Below, one piece after another: positions 43,713 through 54,900 of a DNA stretch of 64,000 nucleotides; position 1 is the stretch's first letter; each line of letters opens with the position of its first letter. Below the pieces are notes generated by a model. The model did no database searches, had not been told where the DNA came from, and was given only the letters and a program-made list of their open reading frames with translations. A program made the position numbers and the translations under genes. Source of the DNA: Raffaelea ambrosiae (taxonomy: Eukaryota; Ascomycota; Sordariomycetes; Ophiostomatales; Ophiostomataceae); the NCBI GenBank assembly GCA_002778195.1, contig PCDI01000006.1:436690-500689 (forward strand), in the 5' to 3' direction.

Positions 43713-45401
43713 CTACATCTGCGACACGTCCACCTTGCTCCACCAGAACTTTTCCTGGTCCAGCGCCCAGACGTCGTCCTGCATCTCGCACGGCTCGCCC
43801 TCGCCGGCGTCGCCGCCCAGCAGCTCCTTGTTGTGCTGGCCGATGACCATGATTTGGGGTTTCGCGTCCGGACCCGCCGCAGCGGCCGCCTTGTGCGGCG
43901 TCCACCGCGGGCGCTGGCCGTAGGGCCCCGCGGCCACGGCGTTGGGGTCGCCCGTGCAGATGAAGCTCGTGACGTAGCCGTGGTAGTAGCCGGCGATCTT
44001 GTCGAGGGCGGGCGACTTGGCACACGTGGGGGGGTCGCGGATGCCGTAGAAGAAGTTGTCGCCGTGGGCGGCGCCGACGACGGGGTCGCGCTGGAGGGCC
44101 CAGTGGTAGAGGTAGACGGGCGAGGCGGTGTCGGAGAAGGGGTCGGCAAAGTGGGCCGTCTGGCGGACGGGCTCGATGTAGGCGTAGTGTGCGTAGGCGG
44201 CCTCGATGCGCTTGTACATGGCGCCGACCTGGTACTGCTCGACGCGGTCCTCGACGTAGGGCGAGTCCGGGTGCGTCGAGGGGTCCGGGTAGAGCGCGTC
44301 GATGCAGGCGATGTCGTCGTCGGTCAGCTGCGGCAGCAGCGTGCGCCAGAAGTCCAGGAACTGCGCCGACGTCTCCATCTGCTTGTTGACGTAGAGCGAG
44401 CCCTCGTTCTCCTGGAAGCCCGTGAGGATCGGCACCTTGTGCCAGAGCCCCTGCTTCCACGCGTCCAGCGGCCGCCGCCGGATGGTCTCGCCGTCGATGA
44501 CCGGCTGGAACGCCCACCGCAGCGTCGTGTTGTAGTGGTCGAACACGGACGTCTGCGCCTTGGCGATCGTGTCCAGCGGCAGCGACCGCAGGAAGGCAAA
44601 GGTCGCCGGCCCGTCGAGGCCCTTGGGACAGCCCACCGCCTCGAGGTAGTCCTGGAACTGCTTCTCGTGGATCGCCGCGTCCGGGTGTCGCACGGCCCGC
44701 GACGTCGGCGCCCCGGACTCCATGATGGCCCCGTGGAACAGCGGCGCCGTCCCCTCTTCGTAGTTGAGCAGGTGGTGCCCGATCGAGTGCGCGCCCGCCG
44801 ACAGGCCCATGAGGGTCACCTTGTTCTTGTCGCCGCCAAACAGGTGGATGTTGGCCTGCACCCACTCCAGCAGCAGGATCTGGTCCTTGAGCCCGAGGTT
44901 CAGCAGCCCTTCCGTCTCCGTCATCTTGGACGGCAAGAACCCCAGCGAGCCCACCCGGTAGCCGAAGCTGACCCCGACAAACGGCGCCTCCGACCAGGCC
45001 ACCATGGCCGCCGTGTGGTGCATGGCCGCATAGCCCCGGTTGAAGGCGCCGCCGTGGATGTACACAAGCACCGGAAGCAGCTCTGTGGTCTTTGCCGGGC
45101 TTGCCGGCCGGAACACGTTGGCCGTCAGGCAGTCTTCGCTCTGCTCGAGCTCCGGCCCAAAGACGAGAAATTGCTTTGCCGGTGCCCGCGGGCCAAACTG
45201 CGAGGCGTCGATCTCGTCCGTCGACGGCCCGACAGGGACCGGGGGCCGAAATCGGCGGTCGCCCGTCGGCGGCAGCGCATACGGAATGCCCTTGAACGAC
45301 TCGACCGCCTGTGGAAAGGTGTCTTCCTTCTCGACGATGCCTACGACTGTGCCCTGCGGCAGCGTGACCCGCGGTCTGGCTGGGGTGTCGCTCTGTGTCA
45401 T
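43713..45401 (-). CDS. Type-B carboxylesterase/lipase
   Basis: Single exon, 562 residues, ATG 45401. The catalytic triad residues are visible: Ser in GLSAGAHS (canonical GESAGA, here with Leu), Glu in FQENEGSLY, and His in GAAHGDNFFYG. Other family blocks are FKGIPYA, RFRPPVP, EDCLTANVFRP, VLVYIHGGAFNRG and NLGLKDQILLLEWVQANIHLFGG. No signal peptide is apparent, so it is probably intracellular. It hydrolyses carboxylic esters; substrate unknown. It lies just outside the likely cluster border and could act in detoxification or general metabolism. Confidence 0.9.
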   Translation of the reverse strand: MTQSDTPARPRVTLPQGTVVGIVEKEDTFPQAVESFKGIPYALPPTGDRRFRPPVPVGPSTDEIDASQFGPRAPAKQFLVFGPELEQSEDCLTANVFRPASPAKTTELLPVLVYIHGGAFNRGYAAMHHTAAMVAWSEAPFVGVSFGYRVGSLGFLPSKMTETEGLLNLGLKDQILLLEWVQANIHLFGGDKNKVTLMGLSAGAHSIGHHLLNYEEGTAPLFHGAIMESGAPTSRAVRHPDAAIHEKQFQDYLEAVGCPKGLDGPATFAFLRSLPLDTIAKAQTSVFDHYNTTLRWAFQPVIDGETIRRRPLDAWKQGLWHKVPILTGFQENEGSLYVNKQMETSAQFLDFWRTLLPQLTDDDIACIDALYPDPSTHPDSPYVEDRVEQYQVGAMYKRIEAAYAHYAYIEPVRQTAHFADPFSDTASPVYLYHWALQRDPVVGAAHGDNFFYGIRDPPTCAKSPALDKIAGYYHGYVTSFICTGDPNAVAAGPYGQRPRWTPHKAAAAAGPDAKPQIMVIGQHNKELLGGDAGEGEPCEMQDDVWALDQEKFWWSKVDVSQM

Positions 45402-47171
45402 GGTGAAAGGTGGTGTATTGTGGTGAGGTCTGTGGCCTATGGTCTGTGTACTAGCTAGTTATTCCGATTATTCAGACGCATGTCCAGGGCAAAGAAACGG
45501 GCAGGGTTGTCGAAATAAGTGATTGGAGGGTTGCTCCACTGGATTGGGTCCGGGTGACGCGGATAAGACACCAGTCGGATAAGACACGAGCCGATAAAGT
45601 GCTCTCTCGTAAGGACCCGTCCAAGAGTGACTAAAGATCGGATATCGGGTACCTGACCTCACTGTACATTGTCGTACCTGGACTTGCGTCGTCAGCCGTT
45701 AGTGTTGTTATTCTAGATGTGCATCACACCTGTCCACTACACGAGACACGTTTTTTTCGCTAGAACTCAAACGTTTCGTTTGCTTTCCTGTTGCGTGATG
45801 TGATGGTATTTTGAATTTTGTATATTAATTTTCGGATGTCTGTTCACTGGTGAATTTGGGAATAATTCGGCTATTGAAAGATCAAAGAAAACAGGTGCTA
45901 CTTATTCTTAGCGCATTGGTTTGTAGTTTGTAGTTTGCTTTTTTTCCCCTTCTTTTCTTCTTTGTTCATGTATCTACATGCGTATGTATGAGCGGGTTTT
46001 TGTTTGCTTGCTTGCTTGCAGGTTTGTTTGCTTGTTTGCTAGTATATATGCGTGCGTGTGTCTCTTGACTGGTTTGCACATCTTGCTATTAAAAGCGGAA
46101 CGGGAAAAGCGGAACGGGAAAAGCGGAACGGGACAAGAACCAAGCAAACAACCCAGCTAAACGGTTCTCCTACTCACAGGCGAGTCTCTAGAGGCTCTTC
46201 ATTGCAGGATAACAAATATGTCCCATCCCTTTCAGCACTAGACGTACTGGCCGAGATGAGGGAGGAGACTACCATGATAATCGTGTCTGTAAGTAGTGAT
46301 CAGATAGGGGGCAACAAAGGAAAGCCGGCCTGCGGCCCTTTTATTTGAAAAGCTATCGAAAGGAGACAAAACAGCAGAAAGATAATGTTAGAAAAGGAAA
46401 ACAACGTTGAGCCGAAAAACTTCTTTTTCGTCCTTCTTGTCTGGCAGAGCTTCTGCCTTATATACATGTTCGCTCAGCAAGCAAGCTTTCTCCCTTGTTT
46501 CGCCAATGTTTCTCTTCTTTTCACCAACTCCAACTCATTATCCAAAACAGAAAGAGGAAACGGCCACTTACTAAGCACCCCCTCAACTTACAGGCAGGTA
46601 TCTGGAGTTCGTTTAGCTGCAAGAGAAGTCGAGCGTTCTGCTACTCTTTCCTAGTGGAGGGGCAGAGGACCGGCAACGATCCGAGAGGCTCTCGATCAGA
46701 TGTGGGAAGACGAGAAAGAGGGCCCCGAGTCCGAGGGCCTGTGATTCGTGTCTCTATTACGTTTTTAAAGCCCTGAAGCTAACTTCTTGAAGGGCATCAA
46801 TAACTCCGTGGGGCATTGTATTATACGTTTCAATGTGCTCCTAGTTCTGCTCCTAGTATCCGGCAGAATGACTTCTGGCCCTCTCTTCGCTCTTGTAATT
46901 GTTTCAGTGATAATCTACTTATCTTCCGCTGTCTCCCGCCGGGTAGTCCCGGCACCGCTGCAATGGCAGGATCACTCGTTGTATCATCTGCTAGGGCCAT
47001 CGACCCGGCGGCGCGCTGCGGTTCCCGTCCAGACACCAAGCCACCGCCTCGTCACAATTCACCCCGGCCTCCTCATTGACGTCACATTGCCAATTGCGGG
47101 CTGCCATGAGATTATACACGGCCTTTTCGTTAGTAGTACCCCCCGGCGGCCAGTCCTTACGGCACGGCTGG
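45402..47171. other. Repeat-rich intergenic region
   Basis: 1.8 kb with short tandem repeats, including TTGTAGT and GCTTGCTTGC stretches at 45920-46045. No convincing gene. ORFs at 46385-46654 and 46787-47197 have no recognisable domain. Confidence 0.45.
46088..46134 (+). repeat. 14-bp minisatellite, about 3.3 copies
   Basis: The unit AAAAGCGGAACGGG repeats in tandem with one terminal A-to-C change. Confidence 0.8.
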
Positions 47172-47642
47172 TCAGCGACCGGAACATAGCTCAATGAGTA
47201 AAATACCGAGACTGTCGAGGACATTTGCGAAAACAGTGCTGTCGCTTATGGGACTATTCAGGGCGGCGGTCAGGTCGTCGGTCATTGCGTCAAATGTTGC
47301 TTCCGCTGCCACGAAAATTGACCAAGTGACGTGTGGTTGGTCTAGGGCGAAAGTGTTGTGGTCTTTGGAGGTTGGAAAACCTAAAATTTCATTGCTGCGA
47401 AATGGTTTGGGCATCCATTGAGAGTAATGCAGCTGCAGAAAGGATGATGCCAAAATCAGCGAGATGGTGTACCGTTGGTAACGTGTTGGTGGATGCAAGA
47501 CATCGCCGTGGAGGATCTCCGCGAGAGAGATGGACGGTATCGGTGTCTCGCCGGTACCGGTGTCTCGCCGGCTTGCTGTCGATAAATATTGTGGTCGTAG
47601 TACTTCGGCTCTTCGTTCACCGCTGGAAAATACCCGCAGCAA
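47172..47642 (-). pseudogene. Fragment of a fungal DUF7580-type (HET-associated) protein
   Basis: The minus frame encodes about 150 residues that match the C-terminal part of the fungal DUF7580 domain as I know it: ISLAEILHG, then the LILASSFLQLHYSQWMPKPF block and DSLGILLIELCSGR. The large N-terminal part is missing, and the frame ends directly after ELCSGR where family members continue. It reads as a decayed remnant. Full-length relatives are found in accessory fungal genes linked to HET or prion-forming domains. Recognition by pattern only. Confidence 0.45.
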
Positions 47643-47927
47643 GTTCCCTCCGGCCTGTCAAGATCAGAGCAGTCTCTGCTCGGATGTTCCAATCAGTAAG
47701 AAGCCTCTGAGGAGGTGAGTGCCTGATCACGTGCTGGGTCACGACCCGAAAGCTTTTTGCTAAGCTTCTGTTGAGTCAGTCACCTGAGAACGCAAATGTA
47801 ACTTGTTCCCATTCCTTCAATTTCGTTCTCATCAGGATCCCTTTTTTTTTGTGGCTGGCTCGTATCCACGGCATTCCGATTTTTCGTCTTCCATCTTTGG
47901 CACGGACAACCTCAGCTCGAACTTGCC

Positions 47928-48719
47928 ATGACCGATACAGGCAAAGAATTCATCGCCCACAAGTGTTTATTGGATCTGATATCCACCTCCATTGAAGAGC
48001 TTCCAGACGTGGGGGTATCATTCTTGGAGGTCACACACTTGCTTGGGAGGTTCAACGTATGGGCCAGTAGTCTCGGGGCCTTGCACCCCCCATCTTCCAA
48101 AACTTTGCTAGATGCCCAACTCCCGCAGGCGGACGATATCCATGCTCATATTTGCCGGATGCATGGTGATGCTGCAAACGCCACGGAAGATTGTACGTTC
48201 TCTCCATTCTACCAGCTATAGTTGTCCTCACAAGGGTTGTAGTGATAGGCATCGTCCGAGGCACAGCGCTCAACTGGGGGATGGCGTTTAACAGAAATAT
48301 CGACGACGTCGTCGACGACACCAGCAATGACAAGAATATCCAGAACTCTAGCTCGGTCCTTACTTCCTCAAACGCACCCTCGAACGAAGACCAGATGCTT
48401 GTTCGGGTGATTTTTGAGTGCATCAGCTCGCTATTCCGAGCCGGCATTCCTGTGCAAAAATACGCAGTTCGTGACCGGTTCCAACAACCACTCCAGTAGT
48501 ACGAGGAGAGCTTACCGCACTTGGCCATCCACCAGGAACAACTCGCACTTTTTGCCCTTCCGTGGTCACCAAATAAACAACTAGACGGTATGCCGCACTC
48601 AATCACGCTAGTCAAGCCAACATACATTGACCGTTTTCAGGCTCGTATTGTACACTCGGCCCCTACCGACCGCATTATACTGTCCAGCCGTGACAGAATT
48701 CGTGACAGGGAGAGTTGAA
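47928..48719 (+). pseudogene. Remnant of a fungal accessory protein with STAND-associated N-terminal domain, in-frame stop
   Basis: ATG 47928 opens a frame (CLLDLISTSIEELPDV, then LGRFNVWASSLGALHPPSSKTLLDAQL) matching the N-terminal domain found before NACHT, ankyrin or zinc-finger regions in many fungal proteins. A GTACGT donor at about 48193 and an acceptor near 48245 continue into a second frame with FECISSLFRAGIPVQKYAVRDRFQQPLQ. A TAG at 48497-48499 interrupts this frame, yet the same frame continues with YEESLPHLAIHQEQ, where intact relatives have the next conserved block. The normal C-terminal effector is absent. I take it as a pseudogene. Confidence 0.45.
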
Positions 48720-49705
48720 AAGACTTCTCGAGGAATCTCGGGTGAATGACGCCATGAATTTGATTTTCAGGCATATCATGAGAGTCAAGTTTGCGGGCCA
48801 CATTGTTCCTGAACATCTGTCCATCCTCCAGAGTGCCGTACAGCAGGCTTTCGAACATTCGAGGCTTTCTACCTAAGGGGGCTTTCTGCTTAAGGAGCCA
48901 CGCCCCTCCCGGCTGACGTGGTTTCTTCTGTCTTCTGCCACTGACTGCACCACAATGAGTTAAAGCGCTGTTCTTGTTTCACGCCTACCAATGCTATCCG
49001 AAGGGGGTGTGCATCAATTATATGGGCTGTTCGGCGTTTTCAACCCGACCGTTTGTTTCCCCTGGATTTAGACTAAACAGGCATCCACCCCAGAAAATAA
49101 CAATATAAATTACAAGAGGTGTGGGTGATGGATATGTCGCAGGTGTGAGTTGTGCTGAGTTTTGAGTGTTTGGTACACCGCTTGCACACGTTGTTCCCAC
49201 TGTTTTAATTTAAATTTTTTGGAGTGACATCATGAGATCGAAAATGTGGGCCCAACTACAGCCTATTTTGCGGGGATCCTGCATATGGGATGGGAGGCTG
49301 GCCAAACATTCCCTGTTACCTGCTGCGGTTTGCGAGAACGACTGGGATCAACAAGCAGCCGGGTATGTATCTGCTACCGGACTTTGGCCTACCAAGGTAG
49401 AAGCCACGGGCAGGCAGCAATGATGGTAACGAATTGCATCGGGTTCCGGGCCGGCGAAGCTGGCGACATGGGACGAATGACTTGCATCACGATATCGCCG
49501 GGCAACTGGCTGGGTGGTCGCACTTCGGGTGAATATTGGGCGGAGAAGACGGAGAAAGTGGAGAAACTCGCCGAGAGAAAGGCCGCCCGGCGCATTCATC
49601 GCCTGTCTCGTGATGATCCCTTGAAAGGGTTTTAAAAGGGTTCCCGGGGATTCTTTTTCCGTTGGCCCTTCTGCTCTGCGGCTCAGACTGTCCAAACTGT
49701 CTACA
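48720..49705. other. Intergenic region, promoter of GH43 gene
   Basis: Nearly 1 kb, partly AT-rich. No supported gene; nothing notable apart from proximal promoter sequence. Confidence 0.45.
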
Positions 49706-51523
49706 ATGTCTACCGTGTCTACCATGTTTGCCATGCCCCCCAATCGGCTGCTTGCGGCGGCAGGCATTCTTCTCGCGGCCGTTGCTGGGGCCAGCCGCGT
49801 GCCCGAGTTCCACAACGCGGCCCAGCATGCGGGCGCAGACCCCTACACCTTTTACGACGCCCAGGACGGGCGGTTCTACGCATATTCGACCGAGGGCGCG
49901 GACACGGGGTACAACTTTGCGTTGTACAGCAGCCCCGACCTCTCGACGTGGGAGAAGCAGCCCGGCGGCGTGTTGCGGGCGTGCTACGACAGCAGCGGCT
50001 CGGGTGTCCCTCTCGCGGGGGGGCAGGCGTGCTGGGCGCGCGACTGGCTCTGGGCGCCGGAGACGTACTACAACGCGCAGACGGGGTGGTACTTTTTCAT
50101 CTTTGCGGGCCGGCTGGTGGAGAACATGACGGCCGACTACTTCCGCTACTCGGCGTTTGAAGAGCCGTCCAAGCTGGGCGTGGCCGTGTCGCGCTCGCCC
50201 ACGGGGCCGTTCCGCGAGATCGAGTCCCGGCCGATCGACTGGTACCCCTTTGACCCGGACTACCACGACGTCAACCTCATCATGGACGAGACGCAGCTGC
50301 TGCCGCCGTCCAGCGAGGACGTCGGCCAGACGGCGCCCCGCGGCACGTTCATCCCCACGATCGACCCCAATGTGTTCTTCGACGAGGACGGCCGCATCTA
50401 CCTGTACGCGTCGCGCAATGCCTACCGCAACTGGGTGTGGGACGCGACGCTGGGCAAGTACATTGAGGAGTCCAACATCATCGTCGTCGAGCTGGCGCGC
50501 GACTGGTGGGACGACCCGACGGCGTCGACGATGCCCGAAATCGTGGCCGCCCAGCAGGACGTGCACGCCCAGGACGCGCCCCCGGTGCCGGCCAACATCA
50601 CGGCCTACAACGCCACGGGCACCATCGGCGACCCGCCGCGCAAAGACGGCTGGCAGACGGTCATCTCGTACGGGGCGGACCCGCAGGCGTGGGAGAACTA
50701 CCACGTGGACGACTACCAAAAGTACAACGGCACGCGGAAGGACCGGCGCTGGTCCGAGGGCAGCACGACCATTCGGCGACGAGTCTCCTCTGGCCGACGT
50801 TCCGACGACGACGACGACGACGACACCGCGGCGGTCTACCTGCTGACGTACAGCGCCAACAACTACGAGGCCGCCTACTACGGCGTGGGCTTTGCCACGG
50901 CGCCGTCGCCGCTGGGCCCCTTCCGCAAGTCGGCGCTGAACCCGGTCCTGACGCAGCTGCCCAACGGGACCATCCCCATCTACTCGACGGGGCACGGCAG
51001 CATCGTGGCCTCGCCGCCGTCGTCCTTGTCGTCGGCCGCCGCCGTCGGCGCCCAGGAGGTCACGCGCCAGACCCCCGCCGGCGCCGAGCTCTTCTACGTG
51101 CACCACGCCCGCAACGACACCGCCAACGACCGCGCCCTGTACGCGACGCGCATGACGCTGGACGCGTCCGCGCTCTACGTGGGTTCCGACGACGCCATCC
51201 GCATGCACCTGACGCCGCTGGACCAGCCGCTGCCCCGCAACACGTATCCGCTGCAGATGACGGCCCGCTGCCGAGGCTCCCAGAACCAGTTTGCCGTGCG
51301 GGTGGCCTCGCGGGTGGGTGCGGCCTTTGACCTGACCGAAGCCACGAACCGGGTCGTGGGTCTGCCGGGCGCGGTGGCGGCCGCCTTTGTCGAGGCAGCC
51401 GGTGGCGGCGTGTTTGCGGTCGCGTTTGGCGAGGGTGCCGAGGTCACCAGCCTGGCGTACCAACGGGTGGATGTCGACGGCACGTGGACCACGGTTGTGA
51501 GCAAGCGTGTATTGTGTAGATAG
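49706..51523 (+). CDS. Secreted glycoside hydrolase family 43-type enzyme
   Basis: Single exon, 605 residues. Start is ATG 49706 or the in-frame ATG 49724; either leads into a signal peptide (NRLLAAAGILLAAVAGA) with cleavage near ASR. The five-bladed propeller starts with the catalytic-base strand ADPYTFYDAQDGRFYAYST, followed by WAPETYYNAQTGWYFFIF, TIDPNVFFDEDGRIYLYASR, and STGHGSIVASPP. These are the blade motifs of GH43 arabinanases and xylosidases. Several N-X-T/S sites fit secretion. A run of seven Asp plus Arg-rich sequence at about residues 355-375 looks like a surface-loop insertion. Probable role is hydrolysis of arabinose- or xylose-containing plant polymers; substrate not resolvable. 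Confidence 0.85.
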   Translation: MSTVSTMFAMPPNRLLAAAGILLAAVAGASRVPEFHNAAQHAGADPYTFYDAQDGRFYAYSTEGADTGYNFALYSSPDLSTWEKQPGGVLRACYDSSGSGVPLAGGQACWARDWLWAPETYYNAQTGWYFFIFAGRLVENMTADYFRYSAFEEPSKLGVAVSRSPTGPFREIESRPIDWYPFDPDYHDVNLIMDETQLLPPSSEDVGQTAPRGTFIPTIDPNVFFDEDGRIYLYASRNAYRNWVWDATLGKYIEESNIIVVELARDWWDDPTASTMPEIVAAQQDVHAQDAPPVPANITAYNATGTIGDPPRKDGWQTVISYGADPQAWENYHVDDYQKYNGTRKDRRWSEGSTTIRRRVSSGRRSDDDDDDDTAAVYLLTYSANNYEAAYYGVGFATAPSPLGPFRKSALNPVLTQLPNGTIPIYSTGHGSIVASPPSSLSSAAAVGAQEVTRQTPAGAELFYVHHARNDTANDRALYATRMTLDASALYVGSDDAIRMHLTPLDQPLPRNTYPLQMTARCRGSQNQFAVRVASRVGAAFDLTEATNRVVGLPGAVAAAFVEAAGGGVFAVAFGEGAEVTSLAYQRVDVDGTWTTVVSKRVLCR

Positions 51524-51903
51524 GAGCTGGAAGAATCTCTGTCAACTATAGGTACAGCTAAATCCAATCCATATAAAAGCAAAAGGTGATTCTCGCACGT
51601 GGTTGTTGCCCAATGAGGTCCCACAAGATACTGGGCTCCCCTGCCGCTCCGGCACCACAGAGTCCTGATGGACACGACTCCGGCATGGCCTTGTTCGCCC
51701 CTGCGATTAGCAAGACGGCCAGACACAACTATGGCTGGTTTGCCAAGGGCGGTGTTTTTCGTTCTGTCTCTTTCTTCTCTCTGCTTTCCTCTCGGCTGGT
51801 ACGCCAATGGACTTGCCGATCATCTATGCTGTATATGTAATAAACAGAAACATCATTCAAGCGTGTTCAGTGTGTATACGTCAACCCCAATGTCCTGGGC
51901 CTT
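51524..51903. other. Intergenic, convergent gene ends
   Basis: 380 bp between the GH43 and peroxidase-P450 stop codons. 3' UTR sequence only. Confidence 0.5.
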
Positions 51904-54900
51904 CTACTCCTGGTCCGTCAACACGTCAGCCACCTCGGCCGGGGTCACCACCACGGGCACCTCGTTTCTCGTCACCACGCCCGCGTGGTATATGTACTTG
52001 TCGTTGTCGGTCTGGCCGACAGCGGCGGGTGCAAATGTGTACTGCTCCAGCAGCTGCCTGACCATGATGCAGATGGCCTCCTGGACATACCACAGGCCCG
52101 GACAGATCCGCGGGCCCTGCAGGCCAAAGGAGATGTTGCGGATGCTGCCGATGCCCGGGTCGCTGTCCACGAACCGGTCGGCCCGATACTCGGGCGCATC
52201 CGGGCCAAAGTTGTCCGGCTGCCGGTGCGTGTAGTACGTCGACAGGGTGGCCACCTGGTCGGGCGGGAGGTGGACGCCGGGGTCCGACCGCAGGGCCAGC
52301 GGCTTCGTGGCCGTGACGACGCGCGCCGGCCCCGTGATCGTGCCGCACAGGCGGATGGACTCGAGGGTGGCGCTGCGCAGCAGGGCCCACGACGAGCCCC
52401 GTGTCCCGCCCGGGGCAAACGTATCGAGGTCCTCGACGGTGGCCCCCCGGAGAGACTCGGAGACGCGGCCGGCGAGCCCCGGCTCGTTGATGATGTCGAG
52501 CAGGGTGGAGGTGACGCTGACCTGCAGATTGCGCAGGCCGAGCCACACGGAGAGGGCCACGAGGTCGGAGGCGCGGTCGTCGTCTTCGATGACGTCGAGA
52601 ACAAACGGCATAAAGTCCAGCAGGCCCTTCTGCCCGGCATAGGGATCCACGCGTCGCTTCTGGATGATGGGCCGCAGGATCTTGCGGAACTGGGCATAGC
52701 TCTTGTCGATTTTCCGCTTGGGGATGAACTGCAGGAACGAGGGCAGCACGCTGGACATTTGCATGACCTGGTCGACGACGGTGTTGAACTCGAGGAACAG
52801 GTCGATCAGCTCGCGGTGCCCGTCGGCGTCGGCGCCGACCATGCAGCGGGCGCTGACGGCGGCACTGAAGCGGTCCATGAAGCCGCCCAGGCTCTCCAGC
52901 CGCTGGGACGGGGCGCCGGTGGGCACGAGCCGGTGGGCGTCGAGGTAGTGGTCGGCGGCGGCCGCGAGCGTGGCCCCCAGCGCCCGGACCGTGGCGGGGT
53001 CGCCCAGGTGGGCGCGGAGGAGGGTGGCGTGGATGTTGGTGGCAAAGTTCTCTTCGCGGAGGAAGATCGGGGCGCCGATGCTGGCGAAGAAGCGGTCGAG
53101 GCTGAAGTGGACGCCGTACGGGTTGTCGCGGAGCATCATGGTGAGGTCCTTGGGGTGGCTGAGCAGGTAGTGCGTCTTGGGTCCGAGGCGCATGCCGAAC
53201 ACCCGGGACGGGCTCCAGCCGCCGTACTGGGCGAGGCCGCGCAGCAGCAGCGCCTTGGCGTCCTTCTGGAAGGCGATGCCCTCGCCCAGGACGGGCCACC
53301 CCTTCATGACGGGCGGCTGGCCGTCGGCGCCCCGGGACGGGTGCTGGAGAAGCGCGCGCACGGCTAGGACGGCCGCCACCAGCGAGGCCAGGATCTGGGC
53401 GCCGTGCTGCTTCAGCAGGGTCAGCGCGACCTCGATGGCGGACGACACGACCACGCGCCAGTCGACGCCGTCGGCGGGCGGCGCGGCGCAGAGGACGGGG
53501 TTGGTCTCGGGGTCGGCGGGGAAGAGCGGGTGGCGCTGCAGACAGGCAATGTCGGTGTTCTCGGTGACCAGACGCCACAGCAGGTTCTGGCCGTGGGCCT
53601 GGAAGTCGAGCTCGGCCATCCAGAAGTCGTCGTAGAAGCGGAAGTGGGGGAAGGCGTCGTGGTGGACGGGCTTCCAGAGCAGGTCCTCGAGGGCGTTGCT
53701 GGGGTGGCAGTCCCAGGGCTTGTCGACGAGCCAGCAGCGCATGGCGGCGTAGCCGACCGAGAAGCGGTCGGCGTTGCCCATGCTGATCAGGTTGAACAGG
53801 CTGACAATGAGCGCGCTGGTGGGCACCGTCGTCTTGGGGAACAGCGTCTCGTCCAGCTGGCAGCCGACGACGAGGTCGACGTCGTCGGGCGTGGCATAGA
53901 GACGACGGAGCTCGGCCAGGTAGGCGGGATCGGTCGTGAATGCCTCGAACGTCTCCCGGATAGGGACGATGACCTCGGGTTCTGTGTGTGTGTGTCAGTG
54001 CTGGGCTGGTTGGTGATGAAGGATGGGTGGGGTGTGAACAGGGTCTGTGGCAGTGGTGGCCGTGGCCGTGGCCATGCTTACCCTGCTTGTTGTATTCGCG
54101 AAAGTAGTTGTTGAACGTCGGCAGGCCCTGCTCGCGCTCGTGCACGATGGACCAGGTGACAATGTCAAAGGCATGGCCGCGGTACTTGCCGGCGGTGCGG
54201 AAGGACTCGTCGACGCCGCTCTTGAAGTTGGGGATGGTGGTGGACACGACGCCGCGCAGGATGTTGTCCAGGCCGGCCCTGATGAAGCCGGGGGCGTCGA
54301 AGCCGGTGTCGAAGAGGCTCTGGTTCCACATGGTGTGGCCGGCGGCATCGACAATGGGGAAGTGCTCGACGATGAACTCGTGGAAGCGGTAGACCACGGC
54401 CATCTCGGCACTGACCACGGTGGGCCGGCCGTGCTTCATGGCCATGGGCCACGGGTAGGCATTGGCGGGGTTGATCTGGAGCCAGTCCTTGCCCATCATC
54501 TGGCGGAAGAGCGGGAAGCCTGGGCGTTGTTAGATGAGCGTGGACTTTTTTTTCTTTTTGCGAGGTCTTTGGGGGGGGTCTTTGGGGCGAGGTCCTTCCT
54601 ACCATCGTCCTGCGGCCAGGGCATGTCTTTGAAATAGGCCATCTGGTACGAGTTGGCAATCAGCTGGAACTTGGCCGACATCAGCAGCCGCGTCGTCTGG
54701 TACAGCTGCTCGTCGTCCATGTCGGGCCGCTGGCCGGCCAGGACGCCGGCCAGGCGGTTGTGCTCGCGCAGCAGCAGGCTGTGCACCGCCAGCATGACCC
54801 AGTCCTCGTTGGTGCGCGGGTCGCCGCCGGCAAACAGGCGCGAGTCGTTCATGCCGCGCGGCTTGCGCGTGTCGATGCCGAACGTGTTGAACGGGAGGTA

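Noticed and set aside
43704..45458. 584-codon plus-strand frame opposite the carboxylesterase
   Set aside because: Antisense of a gene with an intact catalytic triad; no independent support.
49487..51463. 658-codon minus-strand frame across the GH43 gene
   Set aside because: Composition is Arg/Val/Gly-rich antisense of a GC-rich gene; no motif. The plus-strand GH43 frame has all blade motifs.
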